DNA of 64,000 nt from Duganella sp. SG902 (GTDB taxonomy: Bacteria > Pseudomonadota > Gammaproteobacteria > Burkholderiales > Burkholderiaceae_D), in the NCBI RefSeq assembly GCF_013376005.1, contig NZ_JABMJK010000004.1:372001-436000 (forward strand). The letters run 5' to 3'. Each line of letters starts with the position of its first letter. Within the stretch, counting starts at the first letter, position 1. The notes beneath the pieces are model-generated. The model saw only the letters and a list, made by a program, of their open reading frames with translations. It searched no databases and was not told the DNA's origin. The translations under genes were made by a program, and so were the position numbers. Below, piece after piece: positions 17,286 to 24,761 of the stretch.

Positions 17286-19925
17286 TTAGAACTTGTAGGT
17301 TGCTTTCACGTAGAAGGTACGGCCCAGCGGATCGGTATAGCGTGGGTCGTAGCCGCTCTGGAACGTGGTGCCCTGGTTGGTGTACGGCGGCGCGCTGTCG
17401 AACAGGTTCTTGATACCCACCGTCAGGTCGGTGTTTTTCAAGCCCGTGTAGCTGCCCGACAACGAGTAGGTCGAATACGCGCGCACCTTGTGGTAGTAGG
17501 CATCCGCCACATCATTCTCATCCACATACCCGCTCAGGTACTTGTTCGAAAACGCCGCGCTCCACACGCCTTTCTTCCAGCTGATGGTGGCGTTGTGCTT
17601 CCAGCGGAACACCGGCGCGTTGTCGCCATACACGCCGACATTCTCCACAAACTCGCCGCCCGCTTCGTTCTGGTACTTGTAGCTGTGCACCCAGGTGCCA
17701 TCGAACTGGAAGCCGAAGTCGCCGGCCGCCGAACGCGGCAGTTTCCAGCGCAGGCTGGCGTCGATGCCTGACGTCTTCACTTCACCCAGATTGTCCAGCA
17801 CCGCGTTCACGTACTGCAGCGTCTTGCCGTCGGCCGAGTACACGAAGTAGCTCTTGTACTTCTCGTAGTTGTCGAAGATGGCCGACTCCGCCACCGTGCC
17901 GATTGAATCGCGGATCTTGATGTTGAAGTAGTCCAGCGACACGCTCACCGCATTGGTCGGCTCGAACACCGCGCCCAGCGCGAAGGTCCTGGATTTCTCC
18001 GGCTTCAGGTTGGCATTGCCGCCGCTGCGGATGTATTGCTGCTGATTGCAGGCGATATTCGGATTGGCGCCGGCCGCCGCCACGCCGCCCGGGCACAGCA
18101 CCGGATCGTCATACGCATTGCTGGTGAAGGTCGAGGTGGCCGGACCGTGCAGATCGTACAGCGTCGGCGCGCGGAAGCCGGTGTTGTACGAGGTGCGGAA
18201 CATCAGCTGCTTGCTGGCCTCCCAGCGCAGGCCGATCTTGGGATTGAAGCTGCCGCCGACGTCGTTGTAATGGTCGTAGCGGGCGGCGGCCGACAGTTCC
18301 AGATTCTTCGCCAGCGGCACGCTCAGCTCGGAATACAGGGCGGCGATGTTGCGCTGGCCGGCCTGGTCCTGCGCGTCGGCGTAGCCGGAGCTCGATGCCT
18401 GCGAGGCGAGGGCGGTGTTCACATCGTAGGTGGCTTTATCGTGACGGAATTCGGTGCCGATGGCGAAGCCGACGCCGCCGGCCGGCAACTGGTAAATCTC
18501 GCGGCTGATCTTGCCGTCCACGCCGATGCTGGTCATTTTCGCGGCCAGGTATTCACCGCGCAGCTGGGCCGCGTCGATGTAGGCCAGGCCCTCGGCCGAT
18601 TGCTCGCCAAATGGATTCAGGATGCCACTCAACACGCCCGCTTTCATCAGCGAGTCGTTGGTGTAGCCGCCGATGAAGGCGCTGGCCGCCTTGTTGACGC
18701 CGTAGGTCAGGCCGACGTTGTAGTCCCAGCCCGCCACCAGGCCTTCCGAGGCCAGCACCAGGCGGTCGGAGATCGAGGTGTCGTAGCCCATGCGCTTGCC
18801 GGCCGCGACGGTGCGCCAGTTGATGGTCAGGTCTTCGCCGGTGAGGCCGGCCACGGCAGGCACGCCGGCGCTGCCGCCCGGATAGTAAGGGCTGGCCGAG
18901 GTCATGGTGATGCCGGTCAGCGGCGATGGCGCGATGGCGCTCTGGTTGGTCGAGCGGCTGTGCAGGTACTCGACCGTGGCGACATTGTCCTCGCTCAGCT
19001 TGAAGCTGGCCTTGCCGAGGAAGGATTCCTGCTGCGTCTTCGGAATGTCCTGGATGTAGGCGATGGTATCGGTGCGGCAGGTGCCGTTGCTGCTTTTCTG
19101 AATCAGGCCTTTGCCGACGCAGCCGCTGCTGTAGTACGGGTTGCCGGTGATGCCGTTGGCCGAGTAGAAGTTGCCCGGTTGCGAGGTGCCGCTGCTGTTG
19201 TTGATGCCCTTGTCCGGACGCACGCTGGTGCTGGAGAAGTCACGGTCCACCGCATCCAGCGCGGTCTGCTTGTGCAGGTCGATCACGCCGAAGACATTCC
19301 AGCCGTCCTTGTTGAGGTCGCCATAGCCGCCCGACAGGTTGAGGCGCGATTCGCCGCCGGCGCCACCCGCTTGCGGCTGGTGGCGCTCGACGCTGACCGT
19401 GGCGCCCTGCACCGAACGCTTGGTGATGAAGTTGATCACGCCGCCGATGGCGTCGGTGCCATAGATGGCCGAGGCGCCGTCGCGCAGCACTTCCACCCGG
19501 TCCAGCGCCGACACCGGAATGATGTTCAGGTCCACCGAGGAACCGTTGAACGGATGGCTGGCCAGGCGGCGGCCGTTGAGCAGGACCAGCGTCTTGTTGC
19601 TGCCCAGGCCGCGCAGGTCGGCGGTGGCGATGCCGCCGGTGCCGGAGCCGACCGACTGGCTGCTGCCGGTCGAGCTCTGGTTCATCGACAGCGTGTTCAT
19701 GACTTCGGCGGCGGTGGTCAGGCCTTGCTTCTCGAAGTCGGACGCCTTGATGCTGGTGATCGGCAGCGCCGTCTCGGTGGCCAGGCGCTTGATGCTGGAA
19801 CCGGTCACTTCCACGCGCTGGATGGGGCCGTCGTCGGTTTGCGCAACGGCCGCGTGCATGCCGACGACAAGTCCGCCGGCAAACATCACGCGCAGAGATC
19901 GGGTAAGAGCTCTTTCTATCATCAT
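17286..19925 (-). CDS. TonB-dependent outer-membrane receptor (B)
   Basis: An 879-residue TonB-dependent transporter. I start at ATG 19925 (MMIERALTRSLRVMFAGGL), with AGGAG eleven bases upstream; longer readings add non-signal sequence. A signal peptide ends at AAVAQ. The plug has IQRVEVTGSSIKRLATE and VEVLRDGASAIYGTDAIGGV. The barrel ends NLFDSAPPYTNQ and DPLGRTFYVKATYKF, finishing on the terminal phenylalanine needed for outer-membrane assembly. The ITGSSIKR-type plug opening links it to receptors C and D. Substrate unknown. Convergent with tldD, with the giant hairpin between. Confidence 0.93.
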   Translation of the reverse strand: MMIERALTRSLRVMFAGGLVVGMHAAVAQTDDGPIQRVEVTGSSIKRLATETALPITSIKASDFEKQGLTTAAEVMNTLSMNQSSTGSSQSVGSGTGGIATADLRGLGSNKTLVLLNGRRLASHPFNGSSVDLNIIPVSALDRVEVLRDGASAIYGTDAIGGVINFITKRSVQGATVSVERHQPQAGGAGGESRLNLSGGYGDLNKDGWNVFGVIDLHKQTALDAVDRDFSSTSVRPDKGINNSSGTSQPGNFYSANGITGNPYYSSGCVGKGLIQKSSNGTCRTDTIAYIQDIPKTQQESFLGKASFKLSEDNVATVEYLHSRSTNQSAIAPSPLTGITMTSASPYYPGGSAGVPAVAGLTGEDLTINWRTVAAGKRMGYDTSISDRLVLASEGLVAGWDYNVGLTYGVNKAASAFIGGYTNDSLMKAGVLSGILNPFGEQSAEGLAYIDAAQLRGEYLAAKMTSIGVDGKISREIYQLPAGGVGFAIGTEFRHDKATYDVNTALASQASSSGYADAQDQAGQRNIAALYSELSVPLAKNLELSAAARYDHYNDVGGSFNPKIGLRWEASKQLMFRTSYNTGFRAPTLYDLHGPATSTFTSNAYDDPVLCPGGVAAAGANPNIACNQQQYIRSGGNANLKPEKSRTFALGAVFEPTNAVSVSLDYFNIKIRDSIGTVAESAIFDNYEKYKSYFVYSADGKTLQYVNAVLDNLGEVKTSGIDASLRWKLPRSAAGDFGFQFDGTWVHSYKYQNEAGGEFVENVGVYGDNAPVFRWKHNATISWKKGVWSAAFSNKYLSGYVDENDVADAYYHKVRAYSTYSLSGSYTGLKNTDLTVGIKNLFDSAPPYTNQGTTFQSGYDPRYTDPLGRTFYVKATYKF

Positions 19926-20202
19926 GGGTGTGTCACTCCTGATTTTGTTTTGGGGTTGTGGAGGCCCATCAAAACATTCAGTAGTGATCGCAACAATGAT
20001 CGAAAGATAATTATGCGAATATCCAACAGTAGCAAACAAACGCACATGTTAAGGCGCTTTTTTGCATATGCCGGCAGCCACCGCGCCAGCCCGCATTTCG
20101 CCGGCCGGCTGACATTACATTTGCTCACAATGGATAAGATGTAAAGACGACTTTGAGGATGTAAAGTTTTGTAGGGAGGCTTTCTTGCCGAAAAAAAATC
20201 GC
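19926..20202. other. divergent promoter region, receptor B / aroG leader
   Basis: AT-rich, with no gene recognised. It must hold the minus-strand promoter of receptor B on the left. The right edge holds the plus-strand aroG promoter that begins at 20203. Confidence 0.5.
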
Positions 20203-20232
20203 TTGCCAAGCCCGGAACTCTGGCGTTATAGT
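20203..20232 (+). promoter_or_regulatory. promoter of the aroG leader transcript
   Basis: TTGCCA at 20203-20208, an 18-bp spacer, and TATAGT at 20227-20232 match sigma-70 consensus well. The predicted start of transcription, about seven bases beyond the -10 box, is the A of the leader-peptide ATG at 20239. The message may therefore be leaderless. Confidence 0.65.
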
Positions 20233-20238
20233 CAATCC

Positions 20239-20319
20239 ATGACCAAATTCTTCTTTACCGGCTGGTTTTACTTTAGCTATCCAACCCAAGGCGGTGGAGT
20301 TAGCGGCCGGTGCACGTAG
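20239..20319 (+). CDS. aromatic-rich attenuation leader peptide upstream of aroG
   Basis: A 26-codon reading frame beginning MTKFFFTGWFYFSYP and ending at TAG 20317. Between codons 4 and 14 there are five Phe, one Trp and two Tyr codons, eight aromatic residues in eleven. This is the signature of a ribosome-stalling leader peptide that senses charged aromatic tRNAs (compare the PheL and TrpL leaders). A strong terminator follows 28 bp after the stop, then aroG, the first enzyme of aromatic amino-acid synthesis. AGGCGG at 20289-20294, just past the aromatic codons, can pair with CCGCCT of the terminator stem (20353-20358) as an antiterminator. ACCGGC 20257-20262 can pair with GCCGGT 20306-20311 as a competing hairpin. 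No clear ribosome site exists, and the start may be a leaderless AUG. Confidence 0.8.
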   Translation: MTKFFFTGWFYFSYPTQGGGVSGRCT

Positions 20320-20346
20320 AAGCAAAACGAGTCCCAGCAGAATCCC

Positions 20347-20380
20347 AAAAAACCGCCTCGCACGAGGCGGTTTTTTTTTT
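20347..20380 (+). terminator. attenuator terminator before aroG
   Basis: CCGCCTC (20353-20359) pairs with GAGGCGG (20364-20370), extended by A and T runs on either side, and is followed by ten Ts. It lies upstream of aroG and downstream of the aromatic-rich leader peptide, so it would stop transcription when aromatic aminoacyl-tRNAs are plentiful. Confidence 0.85.
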
Positions 20381-20411
20381 ACCCTTACTTTTTTGATCTT
20401 GGAGAACAGCA

Positions 20412-21491
20412 ATGCCCCGTACCGATGATTTGCGCATCCGCGAGATGAAGGAACTGACGCCACCGTCCCACTTGATCCGCGAGTTTGCGTGCACCGATGC
20501 GGCTGAGCAGACCGCCGCCAACGCCCGCGTGGCGCTGCACCGCATCCTGCACGGCCAGGATGATCGCCTGATGGTGGTGATCGGCCCGTGCTCCATCCAC
20601 GACCCGAAGGCGGCGATGGAGTACGCGCGCCGCCTGGTGGAACTGCGCAAGGAACTGGCCGGCGACCTGGAGATCGTCATGCGCGTGTACTTCGAGAAGC
20701 CGCGCACCACGGTGGGCTGGAAGGGCCTGATCAACGATCCGTACATGGACAACAGCTTCCGCATCAACGATGGCCTGCGCATGGCGCGCGAGCTGCTGCG
20801 CGACATCAACGAGCTGGGCCTGCCGGCCGGCACCGAGTTCCTCGACGTGATCTCGCCGCAGTACATCGCCGACCTGATCTCGTGGGGCGCGATCGGCGCC
20901 CGCACCACCGAGTCGCAGGTGCACCGCGAGCTGGCGTCCGGCCTGTCGTGCCCGGTAGGCTTCAAGAACGGCACCGATGGCAACGTGCGCATCGCGGTGG
21001 ACGCGATCAAGGCGGCCTCGCAGCCGCACCATTTCCTGTCGGTGACCAAGGGCGGCCACTCGGCCATCGTCTCGACCAACGGCAACGAGGACTGCCACAT
21101 CATCCTGCGCGGCGGCAAAACCCCGAACTACGACGCGGCCAGCGTGGAGGAGGCCTGCAAGGCCATCGCGGCCCAGGGTCTGGCGCCGCGCCTGATGATC
21201 GACGCCTCGCACGCCAACAGCTCGAAGAAGCCGGAGAACCAGGTGCCGGTGTGCGCCGACATCGCCGGCCAGGTGGCGGGCGGCGAGCAGCGCATCGTTG
21301 GCGTGATGGTGGAATCGCACCTGGTGGCCGGCCGTCAGGACCTGGTGCCGGGCAAGGAGTTGACCTACGGCCAGTCGGTGACCGACGGCTGCATCGACTG
21401 GGATAGCAGCGTGCAAGTGCTGCAAGGCCTGGCCGCCGCCGTGCGCCAGCGCCGCCTGGCCACGCAGGCGCGCGAAGCCGCCGCCAAGTGA
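20412..21491 (+). CDS. aroG: 3-deoxy-7-phosphoheptulonate synthase (class I DAHP synthase)
   Basis: Condenses phosphoenolpyruvate and erythrose-4-phosphate in the first step of the shikimate pathway. The 359-residue protein is typical of the E. coli AroF/G/H class. Landmarks are VVIGPCSIHDPKAAMEYA, the substrate-binding YFEKPRTTVGWKGLINDP, GARTTESQVHRELASG, and the metal-site DASHANSSKKP near the end. The start is set by GGAG about 10 bp before ATG 20412. Which aromatic amino acid inhibits it cannot be read with confidence, so the G assignment is by general resemblance. It is governed by the leader peptide and attenuator upstream and closed by its own terminator. It makes use of the erythrose-4-phosphate that transketolase helps supply. 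Confidence 0.95.
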   Translation: MPRTDDLRIREMKELTPPSHLIREFACTDAAEQTAANARVALHRILHGQDDRLMVVIGPCSIHDPKAAMEYARRLVELRKELAGDLEIVMRVYFEKPRTTVGWKGLINDPYMDNSFRINDGLRMARELLRDINELGLPAGTEFLDVISPQYIADLISWGAIGARTTESQVHRELASGLSCPVGFKNGTDGNVRIAVDAIKAASQPHHFLSVTKGGHSAIVSTNGNEDCHIILRGGKTPNYDAASVEEACKAIAAQGLAPRLMIDASHANSSKKPENQVPVCADIAGQVAGGEQRIVGVMVESHLVAGRQDLVPGKELTYGQSVTDGCIDWDSSVQVLQGLAAAVRQRRLATQAREAAAK

Positions 21492-21504
21492 TGAAAAAGT
21501 AGGC

Positions 21505-21540
21505 AAAACCCGCCCTAATGTCGAGTTAGGGCGGATTTTC
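21505..21540 (+). terminator. intrinsic terminator of aroG
   Basis: CCGCCCTAA (21510-21518) pairs with TTAGGGCGG (21526-21534), followed by ATTTTC. It isolates aroG from receptor C downstream. Confidence 0.8.
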
Positions 21541-21612
21541 TTGAATCTGGCTATCAAGTTTGTGGTAAGAACGCAAAACTCGGCTATCACACAATTGACA
21601 CTGCATTCTTGA

Positions 21613-21635
21613 CCATGTTGTTATATAAAACATGG
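21613..21635. promoter_or_regulatory. inverted repeat upstream of receptor C
   Basis: CCATGTT and AACATGG flank a 9-bp AT-only-but-one spacer. It lies about 125 bp before the receptor C start, in the region where its promoter should be. It is operator-like, but no regulator can be assigned. Confidence 0.35.
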
Positions 21636-21758
21636 CTGGTGTCGATGATCACCCTCCTAGCGTAATTCCAACAAGTGACGTTCCTTGCGCCGCCTGCGGT
21701 CTTTCCGACCACAGGCGTTGGATTGTTGCATCCCAAAAAAATTAACCGGAGGTTAGTC

Positions 21759-24647
21759 ATGATTCAAGAAAGAGTGCTGTCCCGTTCCTTGCGCTTGATG
21801 TTCTCAGGCAGCGTCCTGCTGGCGCTGCCCGCCTTTGCGCAGGATGTGCCCACCGATCAGCCGATCCAGCGTGTGGAGATCACCGGCTCGTCGATCAAGC
21901 GCATCCAGAAAGAAGGCTCGCTGCCGGTGCAGGTGCTGACCGCGGCCGAGATCAAGCAGACCGGGGCCACTTCCGCCACCGACCTGATCCAGATGCTGCC
22001 GTCGATGCAGGGCTTCGTGCCTTCGTCCAGCTCGGTGAACGGCGGCGGCGCCGGCGTCACCACGGCCTCGCTGCACTCGCTGCCGTCCAAGTACACGCTG
22101 GTGCTGCTCGACGGCCAGCGGGTGGCGCCAAGCGCCATCGGCAGCGGACAGGGCGGCGGCTACGCGGTCAACCTGTCCAGCATTCCGCTGGAGGCGGTGG
22201 AGCGCGTCGAGATCCTGACGGACGGTGCCTCGGCGCTGTACGGCTCGGACGCGATCGCCGGCGTGGTCAACTTCATCCTGAAAAAAAATCAGACCAAGGG
22301 CGAGGTGTACGCCACCTACGGCCAGCCGAAAAAGAACGGCGGCTCGTGGAGCAGCGCCGGCATCACCAAGGGCTGGGGCGACCTGGAGTCCAACGGCTGG
22401 AACGTGCTGGCCTCGTACAGCCACGAGGAGCTGGAGCGCATCACCGCGCTGCAGCGCGACTTCTCGGCCAAGGGCGCGTTCTTCAAGTTCAACGCCAACG
22501 GCAAGCAGTATTACTTCGACCAGCGCACCGGCAACACCGAGCCGGCCAACATCACCTTCAACGCGCGGCCGAAGGGCAGCACCGCCGATCCGGTCGGCTA
22601 CGCGATCAATCCTTACCTGGCGGCCAACGGCAACTGCGGCAGCGCGCTGGCCGGCCCGCTGGGCACGCAGTGCCGCTTCAACTACGCGTCGACCGTGGAA
22701 GACGTGCCGGGCAGCCGGCGCGACAGCGGCCTGCTGAAGGGCACCTTCAAGATCAACGAGGACACCACCGCGTGGGCCGAGCTGGTGCTGTCGCAATACG
22801 CGATGACCGCGCAGTACGCGCCGTCGGCGCAGCCGATGGGCGTCAACGCCACCACGCGCTTCCCGGCGCTGTACGCGAAATACGTGCAGTCCTACCTGGA
22901 CGCCAACGGCCTGGAGAACCCGACCGGCAACGCCACGCTGGGCTATCGCTCGGTGCTGATCGGCGGCCGCGCCGACGAGTACCAGACCACCGCGCGCCAC
23001 TTCGCCACCGGCATCGACGGCTCGGCCTTCGGCTGGACCTACAACGCCTCGCTGATCCTGTCGCAGACCAAGCTGAAGGACACGGCGGCCGGCGGCTATT
23101 CCGACTTCAGCATGCTGGACTCGCTGGTGGCGGCCGGCAAGTACGATCCGGTCACCGGCCAGGGCGCCGACCAGCTGAAAGGCGCGCTGCTGAACGGCAC
23201 CGTGTTCTCGCGCACCAAGTCGACCCTGAACACGGTGCACGCGGGCGCGCAGCACGATCTGTTCTCGCTGCCGGGCGGCACCTCCATCATCTCGATTGGC
23301 GGCGATTATTCCAAGACCAAGTACGAGATCGATTACAACCCGCTGATCCTGTCCAGCTCGGGCTTCTCGACCCAGCCGGTGTCGGCCAACTATCCGGTCG
23401 GCGGCAACTACGGCCAGGTGCCGTTCGGCGCCAAGCGCGACAACTGGGGTGTGTTCACCGAGGTGCTGCTGCCAGTCAGCAAAACGCTGGAAGCCACCGT
23501 GTCCGGCCGCTACGACAGCTACGACAAGGTGCACAGCGATTACATCTTCGCCAGCGTGCCGGACGCCAGCGGCCTGATCCCGCAACTGCCTAGCGGCGAC
23601 CTCGGCAACACCTCCAGCGCCGGCACCTACAAGGTCAGCGTCAAGTGGACGCCGGTCGACAGCGTGCTGCTGCGCGCCGCCTACGGCACCGGCTTCAAGG
23701 CGCCCAACCTGAGCGACATCGCCGGCGCCAACACCTTCAACGGCAGCACCGCCGGCAGCTACGCCTGCCCGTTCCCCGGTTCGCCGGGCTGCCAGGTCGG
23801 CCTGGCGCAGTACGATTTGCTGACCGGCCCGAATGGTCAGAGTGGTTCGGCCGGCCTGCAGCCTGAGAAGTCCAAGCAGTGGACCCTCGGTGGCCGCGTC
23901 GAGCCGCTGGCCGGCCTGTCGCTGGGCCTGGATCTGTGGAATGTGCAGATCCGCAACCAGGTGCTGTCGGCCGGCGTGCCGGAGCAAGTGGGCTTCGCCA
24001 ATCCGCAGCAGTATAAAAACCTGTTCGTGAATCCGTATCCTGACCCGGCCGGCTACACCACGATTGCGTATCTGCTGGCGCCGATCAACGGCGGTGTGGC
24101 GAACTATCGCGGCATCGACTGGGACTTCAGCTACCGTCGCAAGACCGGCATTGGCGACGTGCGCGCGGCATGGAACGGCACCTACATGCTCAAGCAAAAC
24201 TACACCACCACGGCGGGCGGCGAAGTGCAGTCCAACCTGGGACGCTTCGGTCCGGACAACGGCGTGGTGTTCCGCGTGCAGAGCAACGTCAGCCTGAGCC
24301 TGACCAACGGCAAGCTGACCAACACCCTGACCGCGCACTACAAGTCGGGCTACCACGATCAAGCCTATCCGGCCGACACGGCGGTGTTCGCGGTGAATCC
24401 GGATGGCAGCGTGGGCGACTCGGTGGCCTTCCCAGGCCTGTGGACGCCGTCGTACACCACGTTCGACTGGCAGGGCAAGTATGACTTCGGCAAGTTCACG
24501 CTGACCGCAGGCATCAAGAACCTGTTCGACCGCGATCCGCCGTTCACGCTGCAGAACGCCGGCGGCGGCAACCAGATCGGTTACGACGGCCGTTATGCCG
24601 ATCCGGCCGGACGCTCCTTCTACATCACTGGCAACTACAAGTTTTAA
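21759..24647 (+). CDS. TonB-dependent outer-membrane receptor (C)
   Basis: A 962-residue TonB-dependent transporter starting at ATG 21759, with a textbook GGAGG ribosome site at 21748-21752. The signal peptide MIQERVLSRSLRLMFSGSV ends at PAFAQ. The plug opens IQRVEITGSSIKRIQKEGS and contains VEILTDGASALYGSDAIAGV with the following FILKKNQ. The barrel ends in FDRDPPFTLQNAGGG and PAGRSFYITGNYKF. Receptor D on the opposite strand shares long stretches (ITGSSIKRI.KEGSLPVQ, NFILKKNQT, DRDPPF, GGGNQ.GYDGRYADP), so the two are paralogues placed tail to tail. Substrate unknown. Confidence 0.94.
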   Translation: MIQERVLSRSLRLMFSGSVLLALPAFAQDVPTDQPIQRVEITGSSIKRIQKEGSLPVQVLTAAEIKQTGATSATDLIQMLPSMQGFVPSSSSVNGGGAGVTTASLHSLPSKYTLVLLDGQRVAPSAIGSGQGGGYAVNLSSIPLEAVERVEILTDGASALYGSDAIAGVVNFILKKNQTKGEVYATYGQPKKNGGSWSSAGITKGWGDLESNGWNVLASYSHEELERITALQRDFSAKGAFFKFNANGKQYYFDQRTGNTEPANITFNARPKGSTADPVGYAINPYLAANGNCGSALAGPLGTQCRFNYASTVEDVPGSRRDSGLLKGTFKINEDTTAWAELVLSQYAMTAQYAPSAQPMGVNATTRFPALYAKYVQSYLDANGLENPTGNATLGYRSVLIGGRADEYQTTARHFATGIDGSAFGWTYNASLILSQTKLKDTAAGGYSDFSMLDSLVAAGKYDPVTGQGADQLKGALLNGTVFSRTKSTLNTVHAGAQHDLFSLPGGTSIISIGGDYSKTKYEIDYNPLILSSSGFSTQPVSANYPVGGNYGQVPFGAKRDNWGVFTEVLLPVSKTLEATVSGRYDSYDKVHSDYIFASVPDASGLIPQLPSGDLGNTSSAGTYKVSVKWTPVDSVLLRAAYGTGFKAPNLSDIAGANTFNGSTAGSYACPFPGSPGCQVGLAQYDLLTGPNGQSGSAGLQPEKSKQWTLGGRVEPLAGLSLGLDLWNVQIRNQVLSAGVPEQVGFANPQQYKNLFVNPYPDPAGYTTIAYLLAPINGGVANYRGIDWDFSYRRKTGIGDVRAAWNGTYMLKQNYTTTAGGEVQSNLGRFGPDNGVVFRVQSNVSLSLTNGKLTNTLTAHYKSGYHDQAYPADTAVFAVNPDGSVGDSVAFPGLWTPSYTTFDWQGKYDFGKFTLTAGIKNLFDRDPPFTLQNAGGGNQIGYDGRYADPAGRSFYITGNYKF

Positions 24648-24662
24648 TTAAGTCGCCCCCAA

Positions 24663-24694
24663 AAAAACGCCCGGCAAATTTGCCGGGCGTTTTT
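24663..24694 (+). terminator. terminator of receptor C
   Basis: AAAAACGCCCGGCAAA is directly followed by its reverse complement TTTGCCGGGCGTTTTT. The near-perfect palindromic stem ends in a T run on both strands. Confidence 0.9.
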
Positions 24695-24717
24695 ACTTCT
24701 GGAAGCGGTCGCTGCAT

Positions 24718-24744
24718 AAAAAAAGGCTCCCGAGGGAGCCTTTT
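24718..24744 (-). terminator. terminator of receptor D
   Basis: AAAAGGCTCCC (24721-24731) pairs with GGGAGCCTTTT (24734-24744). The A run before it becomes the T run on the minus strand, downstream of the receptor D stop. Two independent terminators therefore guard this convergent junction. Confidence 0.88.
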
Positions 24745-24761
24745 CGCTAATCAAGCAACGA

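Noticed and set aside
18036..20144. Long plus-strand frame antisense to receptor B
   Set aside because: Shadow of a well-supported receptor gene; composition is not protein-like.
21595..21629. TTGACA and TATAAA as a promoter for receptor C
   Set aside because: The spacer is 23 bp (or 9 bp from TTGACC), outside the functional range, so I list only the inverted repeat.
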